64,000 bases of DNA. Source: Bolinopsis microptera (lineage: Eukaryota; Ctenophora; Tentaculata; Lobata; Bolinopsidae). Below, piece after piece: positions 50,601-62,400 of this stretch (its first letter is position 1; each line of letters begins with the position of its first letter). The DNA is taken from contig NC_087076.1 of assembly GCF_026151205.1 (NCBI RefSeq), positions 16,463,919 to 16,527,918 of the forward strand. The letters run 5' to 3'. The position numbers and the translations under genes are program-made. Under the pieces are notes generated by a model that was given only the letters and a program-made list of their open reading frames with translations, made no database searches and was not told the origin of the DNA.

Positions 50601-52034
50601 AATTGAAAGCAGCGGAAGATGCCGCAAACGACTTATTTGGATTTGAAAACGATAGACCGTCAGAATCTATGGTAGCATCATTAGTTACGTCAACTGCAGG
50701 CATATCTCTCAATAATCCCGACTCCGTTGATACCTACGTGCCTGTCGATCCAGAAGATTTTGCCGAACTTTCCAGAAGAATCGCTAAAAAGTTAAAGAAT
50801 TATCAGGTGAATCTCAAATCTTAGACTACATGAATCTGAGTTACCCTTTTTCTTTCATATCTTATCTCCATGATTCACAAAATCTCAGATCTTCTTGCAT
50901 CTTTTATCTTTCGATTCTGACTAACCTTGTTTGTTTTCAGACTGACGATGGTTATATCAGCTTTATCAGAGATTTAGTTCCAGATCTCTGTTCAGAAAGT
51001 GAGTCTGTCATTATAATCTACTTATATCTTTATATCTAACTTTATTACTCAGCGAGACTATCATACTACTGGATTGTCACCAATTTGACCTAGTAATGAT
51101 CTAATGAACACCAACATGATTTTATATATAATTTGAATATCTAGACTCTAGAGGTTTCAATTTTTGTAGAAAGTTGAGGTGTATTAAGAGCCGTTGGTCC
51201 GGTCGAGTGAGCTCAAAAGGGGTCTTGGGGTCAAATCTCGTTTACTTTAGAAAAAAAGTTTATTTCAGAGAATTTTCGGGAATTTTAGTGTAGTATCTTA
51301 GAAATCACTTTAAGGGATGTATCTCCAAGGTCTTTCATAACTGTCTATTCTCTTGCAATTTGAGATCACCAACGTCCAAACCATGACGTAATAGTATTGC
51401 TCAACAGAAATATGCTTTCTTATTACTAGTAAGATTTACGTGTAGAAAGAAATTTTTTGTCAATGTTGGCATTTGTAATGCGCGGCGTCATTGATCCGAT
51501 TCAATCTAGATTAGAAATATTCACTGTTCAGGTTGGTATCACGATTCACGTGGGCGTTGTCCTATGCGATATTGTGTTGGAATACCAGTGAGCAACACTT
51601 ATTTTACCATCAAACGTCAATCCGAACTTTTTTCAGTGACGAGCGATGATATTAAAAAGATTTCGAATCCTCTAGTTACCCTTACACACGATAAATCGCG
51701 GCAGGAAAAAGAAGTGAGTATTTTGCGTTTTTATTTCCGAAATACATTCTTAAGATACTATCTATCCAAGGTATTTGTCACTCAGACCATGTACTACACG
51801 TTTTTCTCGACGTGAAATATCGAATCTACATATGGAACTATAAGTATAAACCATGTACTTGACTTCACTTTATGTCACCCTCAGGCTAAAAAGTTGGCAC
51901 AGCAAGCTTCTTCTAAGAAGACCAGTCTTAAAGTACAGAAAAAGCAAACTGACACACGTTCAGACTTTTTGTTGAACGAATACAAGGATATGGGTAACTA
52001 CGATGACTTTGATGACCTGGACGATTTCATGTGA
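47608..52034 (+). CDS. EIF3J: Eukaryotic translation initiation factor 3 subunit J
   Basis: Eight phase-compatible exons: 47608-47623, 47760-47827, 48276-48354, 48482-48593, 50596-50806, 50941-50998, 51637-51713 and 51885-52034, giving 256 residues. The layout is that of the family: an acidic N-terminus with a Trp motif (DNWEDVLDEEEE), a charged helical stretch (KKKKEKEAEEE...), PLSKEEQEKAQLKAAEDAAN, a central folded part (DFAELSRRIAKKL, YISFIRDLVPDL, DDIKKISNPL) and the characteristic end YDDFDDLDDFM. eIF3j is a loosely attached eIF3 subunit that binds the 40S decoding centre, promotes eIF3 recruitment and helps recycling. Intron 4 is 2 kb and holds a 37-bp minisatellite. The 16-nt coding part of exon 1 begins at the first ATG. 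Confidence 0.92.
49114..50223. repeat. 37-bp minisatellite, 30 copies
   Basis: Thirty uninterrupted units with consensus starting CCCTGTAAAGGGTTTGTGTA and ending CTTCTCCCTGGT, spaced exactly 37 bp. The few variants (GTTGAC/GTTCAC, TCACTG, GCCACTG, AAATGG) recur in several units. It lies in EIF3J intron 4. Each unit contains the small palindrome CCCTGTAAAGGG-like core. Confidence 0.97.
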
Positions 52035-53455
52035 CGAGCTTTAGATAATTTTAGGGATCTTTTGTAGAATGAAATTATGTGATTTTCATTTGGGGTTAAA
52101 CCTGGGTTAAATTGGAATCGAACCGTGATTTGTAATAGCAACTTGTTACATGATTTACGGGTAATAACAGATGTCGTCCTTAAGCGTGTCCAATCCTAAA
52201 ACAGCGAAGACCTCTGAAACTTTTTAGTACTTTCAATACTTTTAACACCTCTGTGGACTGTGTTACTTCCGACAAGGTGGCCTCGGTGAACATTACTACA
52301 GTGTTGAGTTGGTGAATGCAATTTGGTTTCTTCTTCAATGTATCATTGATAATTTGGTTTTTGACTATTTGAATCTTATTTTTTAAAGTTTTCAGGTTCA
52401 AAATGTTAAACGAGATTGATCTGTGAAAACTATCTTAAAGTTTCTACTATATTTGCTTGTCCTTATTTTAACTTATAAACTTGCCCAATTTTGGTTGTAG
52501 ACGAAAGAAATAATAGGCTGTTTTGGTTTCGAAACAAATTGATCTCCATTGATATTGTTATCTTACAACATGATTATGATAACAAGCATATAAAATCGCT
52601 ACAAACAATCAAGCTACAAACATAAAAAGCAATGTTGGAGTAATAGGTTGGGAGTGAGGCCTTTCTAAAGTCTGGATATACCAGATATCAGCCGAAAGTT
52701 GTCCGGCCTTGGTCGTGAAAATAAGTTAGGACCGGAAAAAAGGCTGCTCTCCGGAACTTAAGCCCGTTAATATCAGATAAATTGTATTCGCCGAATCGAT
52801 ACATATTAGTCAATAAATTAAATGTGTAAGAATAAAAAATACTGCAATAATAATTAATAAACATCTCGCGATGGCCACGAGTTGCCAAGTTCTGATTATA
52901 ATTTCTAATCCTAAAATTGTAAATTTATTACATCACAAACAAATATCAGCCAGGCAGGTGACTGCAAAACATCGATTCATTAACCAGAAAACTGCATCCT
53001 CACTTTATTCGTGACATTTCCAATCTCGAAAGTAAATATAAATTTCAATACAGTATTAAGAAGGAGTTTATAATTTCCATCTTATATGAGCCAATAATAC
53101 GCAGCTGAGTGCCAAAATTATCCGTCGAATCGATACCTTACATGGCTCTAATAATAACAATACCTGACCCTGAATACCTGCTCGTGTTCAGGGGTGATAA
53201 TAACAACAGAGCCTGAGAGATCTCAAAACTGGACAGTCAAATAAATGCGATCACTACACTTACTGACTGTCCACAGTTCATTCGCTCCTATCAAATAAAT
53301 GCGATCACTACACTTACTGACTGTCCACAGTTCATTCGTTCTTATCAAATAAATGCAATCACTGCACTATCATTGTCCACTGTTTCATTCGTTCCTATAT
53401 AAATAGTCAAAGTCTACACCTAGCCCATATCAAAAATAAAGAGCAAATAGTAATG
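52035..53455. other. Convergent 3' region between EIF3J and the ABCC gene
   Basis: AT-rich sequence holding the 3' ends of the two converging genes. Includes three copies of a 54-bp repeat (53237-53397), each with AATAAA on the plus strand. No other gene is seen. Confidence 0.45.
53237..53397. repeat. 54-bp tandem repeat, three copies
   Basis: Units start TCAAATAAATGCGATCACTA at 53237, 53291 and 53345. The first two are nearly identical and the third is diverged. Confidence 0.9.
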
Positions 53456-56400
53456 CTATAAAACATTGCTGGTAAGTAGTCCACTGAACATGCTACTAGG
53501 GTCTTGAGAAAGCTTGGCTGGAGTGTCAAACTCAGCCTTTTTACCCTGATCCATTACCAGAATAAGATCTGAATCTGCTATGGAGCTGATACGATGTGCT
53601 ATTACTAACATCGTCCTCCCAACAAACTCTGATCGCAGCACCTGAAATAGAAAGATGAAATTTAGGTGGCTGATAAAAAATAATTAAAAGACCACGAATA
53701 CAACATACCCAACGTGAGATCAAATTTTTAAAATTCTGAGATATTTTGTCAGCAAACCTTCTGTATTTTCTCGTCTGTCTCCATGTCGATGCTAGCAGTA
53801 GCTTCGTCCATGATGATTATTTTGCTGTTCCTTAGGAAAGCTCGAGCTAAGCACAGTAACTGTTTCTGTCCGACACTGAAGTTATCACCTGAAATGAAAT
53901 GCTTAAATTTGGTTGGCAGAGAAAATCGAGAAGATTTTGGTTTCTCGAGTGGTTTTCTGATATCTTACAGTTTGAGACTTGAGTACCGTTCACTAAAACT
54001 TTCGTACATTTTCGTGTTTTGAAATCACACAAATAAACTTCATCTCACCTGATCCTTCGATTAGACTGTCAAGTCCATTATCCATATCTTCAACAGGTTG
54101 CTTCATGTTTACCCTCTCCAGCGCTCCCCATACCTCGTCATCATTGACGGTCTCTGACGGGTCCAGGTTGTAGCTGAAGTGTACCGTATTATTTAGTCAG
54201 GTATTTTAATTTTGATCATAATTTTTATGATCTGATTATTTGAAAGTAAATTTATGGAATTGATCGGGAAAGAAAAATCACGTGATTTGTTCATCGTTTA
54301 AGCTAGTTTTGTTCTGTAAAACTAAAACGATATTGTATCAGACTCACCGTAAAGTTCCAGCAAATAATAAGGGGTCTTGGGGTATTATAGTTAGGGTTTC
54401 TCGTAATCTCTTCAAGGTTAAGTCCTTTATGTCCACACCGTCAATTACAATCGAGCCGCCCTGAAGGAAGTGACATGTTACAAAAATCTGGAACCTAGGT
54501 AGATCGGTGATGGGTTAATCCATGAACGACAGAGGATTCCATGACTATATGCTATGGCATGAACGAACTATTGCATATGGGCAACAGATCAATCAAATGA
54601 ACGAACGTCGCGTATATATATAACGCATATATTATATATACGGTGCGGCCGCGCGGTACGCACGCGCGTACGTCGCGTACGTCGCGTGTGTGCTACGCGG
54701 GAACATCTTTAATCAAAGGTACGCGCGTTACAACTACATCTAAAGCATATTGTGACCAAATGTGGCAACATACTTGGAACCGCGCTCGGATTCCATAACA
54801 CAGCTCTCAGTGGACAAATCTTACCTTGCAAGTAAGTAATCGGAAGAGAGCGATTGTTAGAGAGGATTTCCCACTGCCAGTTCTACCACAAATACCAACA
54901 CGCTTGCCGGCGGGTATCTGAAATAACGTGTTTGTTTTAACACAATTGAAGTTGGTCCATGAATTTGCGCAGGAAAGTGAAATAAAGCCAATCGAAATTA
55001 TCATCAAGACTATATCAGTGGCCAAATTTAACTGACAACACTACAGTTATTGGCATTCATGTAAAATTTGAATGTAAAATAACAATAACAGCTTTTAAAT
55101 GCAGTACTTCCATCGCAATTAAAGTTAAACAAGGAACAACAACCACCACTAACCGTTACAGTAACATCTTGCAGTACACTATCCAGCTCCTTGTCATATG
55201 CCCCGTAATAATTAACAAACTTTATCTCTCCTTTAGAAGGCCAGGAGGCATCAGGGTCCGATTTACCATCGTCCTCTTCTATTGGTACTATTGTTGCGTA
55301 GTTGTCTATCCGCTCTACTGCGTTCATATACAACTCCATCATGCTGTGTGGGATATAACAAGTTATTTAAAATATGTTAGGTATTTTCTAGCAATCCTTT
55401 ATAAAATGAGTACACCTTCGTTTCAAGATGTAACAGCTGTTATCCAGAGATATCAGAAACAAACCAGCTTATAATATTCCCCAAGTAAGCACAAAAAGCA
55501 ATGAAAATGACCTGTACATACCTGAGATTCCGCAACATCCAGTTGAGTTCCCCAGGAAGAGTAAGAGCGAAGGTGAGCGCTAATCCTGCATCTGAGGGCG
55601 AGATGAGGAAGCCGTCACCGCTGGTTTGACCGCACAGTGTAACACACACCAGGCCCGATAATGTTGTTATCATTACACCTGAGTTCAGGATTACATATAT
55701 TTTATATTGAAATAAAAGTCAGTTGGTTATTAACCATCCAATCTGCAAGGGTCGCGGTTTAAAATACTATTTTCTGATTAAAGTACTCAAAGATTCATAT
55801 TGCTAATATCCACGTCAAAAAAAGGCAACACTGCATTTAGCTGGAATTACTGGTAAGAGCGCCTACCTATAAGATCTAGTCTGAATCCGACCCAGTTGGC
55901 GGCCATGTTGACCAGCATGAAGGTGTTAGTGCTACTATCAATGTACTTCTCCATTCGGGACTGAAAACTGGGAATCCTGCAGGGAGAAGAGGGCGTTAGT
56001 TCTGGAAGAAAAAATAAAGGATGAACTGTGGTTATAATCATCCAGTAAGATTTACATCAACAAAAAGCTAGATGTCAGTTAGCACGCGAAACATGAACTT
56101 AACCGAAACAGTAGTTCTACATACTTAAGATAAGCCCTGATAGTAGATAACCCTCCTAGAGATTCGGAGAATAGGGCCATTACGGGAGATTTGCAGATAC
56201 TATCCAGTCTCTGTATCTCCCGGGAGGTGGTGATGTAGATCTTCTGGACTACGTAGTACATCAACGCCAGCGGGATCACAGCTGGGATAGTATAGTTTAG
56301 TAATAATGTATAGTGTATAGTTCACTATGTATAGTAATGTATGGTATAGTATGTACTATGTAATATGTTTACAGTATACTATATTGTAGATGCAGCGGGA

Positions 56401-59400
56401 TCACATATTGGATGTTAGCAGTATTTAAAGGAATGGAAGTTGGGTGCACAAAAAAAAACATATCGCTGTTGTAAGAGGATGTCATGAAAATTCGAAATTT
56501 CTTTATGCGATTGAAATGAAATAAACTAGTTTTTGAAACTGAATGTGTGCCTCTCACCGATGCCGAAGTAGTAACTGGCAATTATCTGCATAACCAGTAC
56601 ACATAGGACACGAGTAGTAAGGCTATAGGCACTGTTGACATTTTCCAGTAGTGTTGTGTCTACACTGGTTACGTCGTTGCTGAACCTGTGAACAAGGTTA
56701 ACGTGTTAACCATTCTTTTGACAATTATTTCTAATTATTTTCATAAAGAAATGTAATTGCCTATTCATAGCATTCAAGGCAAATAAAAAAATTCTCCTTT
56801 TAATTACCAAGAATACTAGTTTTACACGGTGGTTACTTTTTGAACTCCTTGAATACGGCCACAGAACAGAAAAACATGGTTACAGAAAATGAAGAAAATG
56901 ATAAACAAACCAACCTGCTAATAATTCGACCAAGAGGAGTAACATCAAAGAAGCGAGGTGTGGCTTTCATTATCCGGAGCAGCATGTTCACAAAGAGTGT
57001 CTGACTGGCTCTCATTGCGTCAAATACCATTAGGATCGTACCAATGAACACCAGAACACTGGTAAAGAGTGCCAGTCCTATGTAAGTTACTGAGGGGTGG
57101 GAGGTGGTTACTAGGTGGTTACTAAGTGGTTACTAAGTGGTTACTAAACTTGGTTACTATGTAGTTACTAAGTGGTTACTAGGTGGTTACTAGGTGGTTA
57201 CTAGGTGGTTACTATGTGGTTACTAGGTGGTAACTAAGTGGTTATTAAGTGGTTACTATGTGGTTACTAGGGTGGGATGTGGTTATTCTGAATGTCGGCT
57301 GATATTTTATAATCTTCTTTAGTTGCCATCTCATTGACTGTCAACACTGCTTATCAATAACAGTAATAATATTACAATAAACTCTGCATGGTGCAAGGAA
57401 CTATGAACAACTCACAGATATAGTAAGTATCACTATCTACCCAGCCTGCACTTGTGATGCGTTTCTCTGTCCACACTGTTATCCAATAATCCACTATTAT
57501 ACGGCCAATTTGCGATACAAGTAGAATTAACAGTGTTAAGATCAGCGTTACTCCTGGGAAGATTTAAAGCATTTTATCAGATATAATTATAATTAGAAAC
57601 ACAAACTTTTCAAAAAAGAGTGCTCACTTGCACTGCTCATGAGTGGTGTTTTAAGTATGAAGTAATAGCATGAATTTTATCAGAATAATCAGGGAATTTA
57701 GCGACAAAACTTCAAATATTCCAAGAAGTTGAACTGGTTGATACCTGCAGCTGATGCCCAGATCATATAAACTCTGATGCTAACTGAGCCCTTCTCCCTG
57801 TCCTCCTTTGTCATTAGACCACCCTTTTCTTTCTTTTTCAAAGCATCAGCTTGGGACTCCTGCCGCTTTATCTACGGAGAAAATGATCATGAGCTTTGTC
57901 CAGATTTAAAGTTGAAAAAACGTTTTCAGATACAATTGTAATAATGTACACATTCTTTACATCACGCACTGAGTTCCAAAAATTAAATTAGACATACAGG
58001 AAAAAGCTTTACATTTATAAGACTAGCTGAATGCAGAGTAACGTTCTAACGTCGCATGCAGAGTACAAACGTAGAAATACATTGAATGATTATGATTATA
58101 AATGATTATAACTGAAAAATTGTATTATTATATTCATATCACCACACTTATTCATATCACCACCCTTATATGATATACCGTAAAATCTGTACATCAGCAT
58201 TCAGTAGGCGACGGTAAAGAAATATATATTTATTACGTGTTAATCCATCCTGCAATCTGCGTCGGCTCCGTCAAGGTGATTTGCTGAACTTGTGAATGAT
58301 TATGATATAACAGCTAGTATAGTATTTTCTTCTTTTTTAAACAGGAGCTGGGTCAGCGCACATTGCCTGCCCCTAGGCTGGACACGTGGTAAGAGAGTAA
58401 TAAAGGAAATAGTACAGACAAATCCGTCTGAAAAAATCGATCTGCCGACACAAGAAGCTTTTTAAGGATTTTTGACGTTTTTGAGTCCCATTAGGTGTTA
58501 AATTATAACGTTCTACCTTCGATACGGTAGTGCTCGAACTTTTTGCTTTGACTAAAGATTTAAATAGTACAACGATGCGCCAAAAACTGATTTAAACTGT
58601 TCGAGTTGGATAATCTATGTCTTAGGCTGATAATCGTCGAGACCATTAAATAATTATATATTATTATAGTTTATCCGCAGTGCGCAGCTGGTAAATTTTA
58701 TTTTGAAATTGACTGTTTTATGAATGAAAATAATGCTTTTTAGTAAAAATCGAAAATATTAACAGTCCGGTTGCGATCATTCATCTATTACTTTATTATA
58801 GACAAAATCTGCCATTGTTAAGCAGGTCATAGTCCGACATTACTGTGCAGACGTTTGTGTTTGTGGATTACTTGTGGAATATAGTATCTAAAATAATAGC
58901 TTGACGATTAGAAAATGAGTCATCCTGCATCTGCGGCAGGGACAAAAGGATTTCGCGGCGATTTTGGCCAAAAATCGCGATACCGCGAATTACATTTCGC
59001 GGTATATTAAACTATACATAAAATTTGTCGCAAATAATGGGAAAAATCGCGATTCCGTACATGCCGCGATTTCCTTTTGTCCCTGATCTGCGGCAATGTC
59101 TTGGATCGGCACAGTCAGAATTGAGTACAAGGTTTTTTGTTTGTTGTTTAGTACTGAAAAGTGGTAAAAAGTGGCCTTAAGACATGTGGAAAAGTTTGGA
59201 AAAATTGGTCAGCCGTAAAGGGCACCTAATGGGACTCAAAAACGTCAAAAATCCTTAGAAAGCTTCTTGTGTCGGCAGATCGATTTTTTCAGACGGATTT
59301 GTCTGTACTAAAAACGGTCATAAAAATAATAAGGATGCATATTTTAGGTGGAAACTGAGCCTTAGTTATAACATAGATGAATCTTCTTTATTTACTGAAG

Positions 59401-62400
59401 ATGGAATTATAACTGGGCAATAATTTCACATTAGCCAGTCTAGCGAAGTCATGAGTCCAGCCCCTCAATAAATGGCTTTAAATTCACAAAGCCCAGAAAT
59501 CCCAATACTATTTCCGCTGTGCTCTCCCTCGCTGAAAACCGTGGTTTGGTGACGACGCCATCAATTTTGAATCAATGCTAGTTCTCTTAAATTGGTAAAT
59601 GAAGATGTACTCTAGTAGCAGGGAGATGTTGAGTGAGTGCGACTCGTGATATCGGGGTCTCATATCCAACCGCCGATACCAGAGTCAGATCTCATTCCAC
59701 AGCTTACAATCAGATCACATGGTCTCGTATCTGACATGGAAAATGTTTGGTACTAGAAAAATAAGTTTTGAAAAAATCTCGAAAGAGCCCACAAATAAGG
59801 ATTAATTTTAATTTTCCGGAAATTTCCGGCAGCCTCCAGTCAGCATGCTCTCAGTGAACAGTGAATTCAGGGTTGCTTGTAATCTGTCAGACCCGTTTGC
59901 GTGCGACTTTTGTAAAACAAAGGAGGTACTCAGACCATTGACAAAACAATGCTTTATTAATTATAAGCATTGCAAGCAGAGGGTTTCTGCTTTATTGTGA
60001 CAAGCAAACCCTTTGCTAACTTCCCATATACCAAAGATTTAAACACATAAGGCCATTAGAAAAATTATGCACATTAACCTCGGTTATGTTGAGGCCACGA
60101 CCTTGAGACCTTGTGAGAGCTGGGTATTTGGTTTTATTTCTAGGACAATCTTTACATTTGTGCTACACAAATGGTGTAGTGAATTCTTGGATTATACGTT
60201 TTGATTTTTATTCCAACTCGTTTCTAGTTCTACTCATACAACGTAGATCAACCAGTGCCTTCTGCTCGCACAGCATATCAACCAATGACTCAATGACTGC
60301 TGTTCACTGCTAGTTGAAAATCCGGCAAACCGGAAAATATATTGATATCCAGCCGTTTCTGGTCCGGCAGCCAAAATCCCAGACTGGCGACTCAACATGC
60401 GGCCCTACATTTTTTGAGTTACCACTGACCTATTTAACCCGATTCAGTAGGAGAAAGTTCTATATAGCAAGGTACTCAACTCCTCTCTGCTACTAGAGTA
60501 ATGGACAATGTAAATGGTTATATGATTATATTGATGTTTCTCTTGACCGTGAGTGATGGAGATAAACAAGGTAATTTTAAAATGTAGATAAGTTTGATTT
60601 GTTTTACTGTTGTAACGTATGATCTAAATTCAATCATCGATCTCAACAGTATCTACGAGCAGTTCTGAAACTCTGGTTGGCTGTACATAAAATAGTTTTA
60701 CTTATGAATTTCACAACACTGAAGCGCATTTTATTTTCAGAGTACATAATGAAGATAGTCTGTGATGATAAGCTTTCGGTTTTCGTTGACGGTGAACTTA
60801 GAATTCAAGAGGATCGTGATCGTTGGAACGCCGTTCATACTTTAAGCATACTAAAATCAACCAAAGTCATCGGAATAGTATGTGTAAACGGTGGAGGAGA
60901 ATATGGCATTCTAGGATCAGTGACAGACGAGTCAGACAAGGATGTGCTATTAACTGGTAGTTATTGGGGCTGTTCAAATAGATTTGAGGATGGATGGGAA
61001 AGAGTAGACTTTGTAGAGGGTGCCAACTGGCTTGCAGCAGCTGAACTGTCTAATAGACATTATTACTATATAGAAGGTCCTTGGAGGGCAATATCACCCC
61101 AAAGTAGAGTTATTTGGACAAACAGAGAGGACAGAACGGTTTACTGTCGCAAGACTGTTGACTGTAAGTTCAAAAACTAAAACATAAATAATTCTTATAA
61201 CTATAAGTTATAAGTAATAAGTATGCATGTATATTGTAAAGCACATTGAATTTACGAAATTTCGATCGTTAAGATATTTACATTTACAAACTTCTTTCTT
61301 AGTTATATATCTGCTTATTATATTATTAAAGAATCATGAATAGTTTCAGATTGGAAGTTGGCTAAACTGGAAGTCAAAGAAGAGAATCCTAAGCGGGAAG
61401 GTTTATTACCCTTCAACCCTCACCTCGCCATACTTGAAATAAGAGTGGAACTAACATCACCATTTTCAAATGGGTTCCAGGACAATAGCCAGCATACTGT
61501 TGGTTTCTTTCTTTTCAAAGATAGAGATTATTCCGGACTTCATTCAGAGATACGTATCACGGTCCTGGAACGTTCTCTGACCGCTGAACTATCATTCAGC
61601 CATAAATCTGGTCAATCTGGTTGCAGTAACTCAACCAATGTTCAGCTTTCCCCGACGAATGACACCTTAACTTTAGGATTTGAAAAGTCGCCCTATTTAT
61701 TTGTGAATAATGGAACAGCTCGATCAGAATTAAGTCAGTGTGGAAATGAAACCTTGTTTGAGGATTGGCAGACTTTGATAAAGAATTCTGGGATCAACCA
61801 GATAAAAGTTACAGGATTTACAGGCCTCTCAAAAGAAGAATTATTTATGACGACTGAATACAGATTTGTCAGTGGTTAGTGAAATGAGCTGCCGATATTA
61901 TTTAACACTTAATTAATATTACTTAATACTTAAGCATAAGAAGTAGTACATTAAGAGCACTCACAACAAACAATAAACATGATTTTAAAATTTTCAATAG
62001 CCGGAACAAGCCGGGTGCAAGTGCAATCGTGCCAAAAAGTGCAGGGAAGCTGTACATAATACATATTGATACCTTTCTTGCAACTGTTTCGGTTTTCGTA
62101 ACTTCCTAAAGTAAAATAAATATTGTTTGCTATTTGTGTTGTTGTTGTATGAGAATAGCCCTGTACATCTGCGAGCACAACTTTTAAAAATATCGATCCC
62201 TACTCACAGCTGTTTGGGCTTCCGTACCGTCCTAGAGTAATAATAAACTGTATGATCAAGAGTAAAGATATAATTCCAATCTATTTTCAGTATGCACAAG
62301 TATTCCACTGGACTGGATAATGGTACAAGGTCCCCAGCCGGATACATTCCCCCTCAGATGGGGCGGTGTGGTGCCAGTAGGGTGTCCGAGTGGTGTTCAC

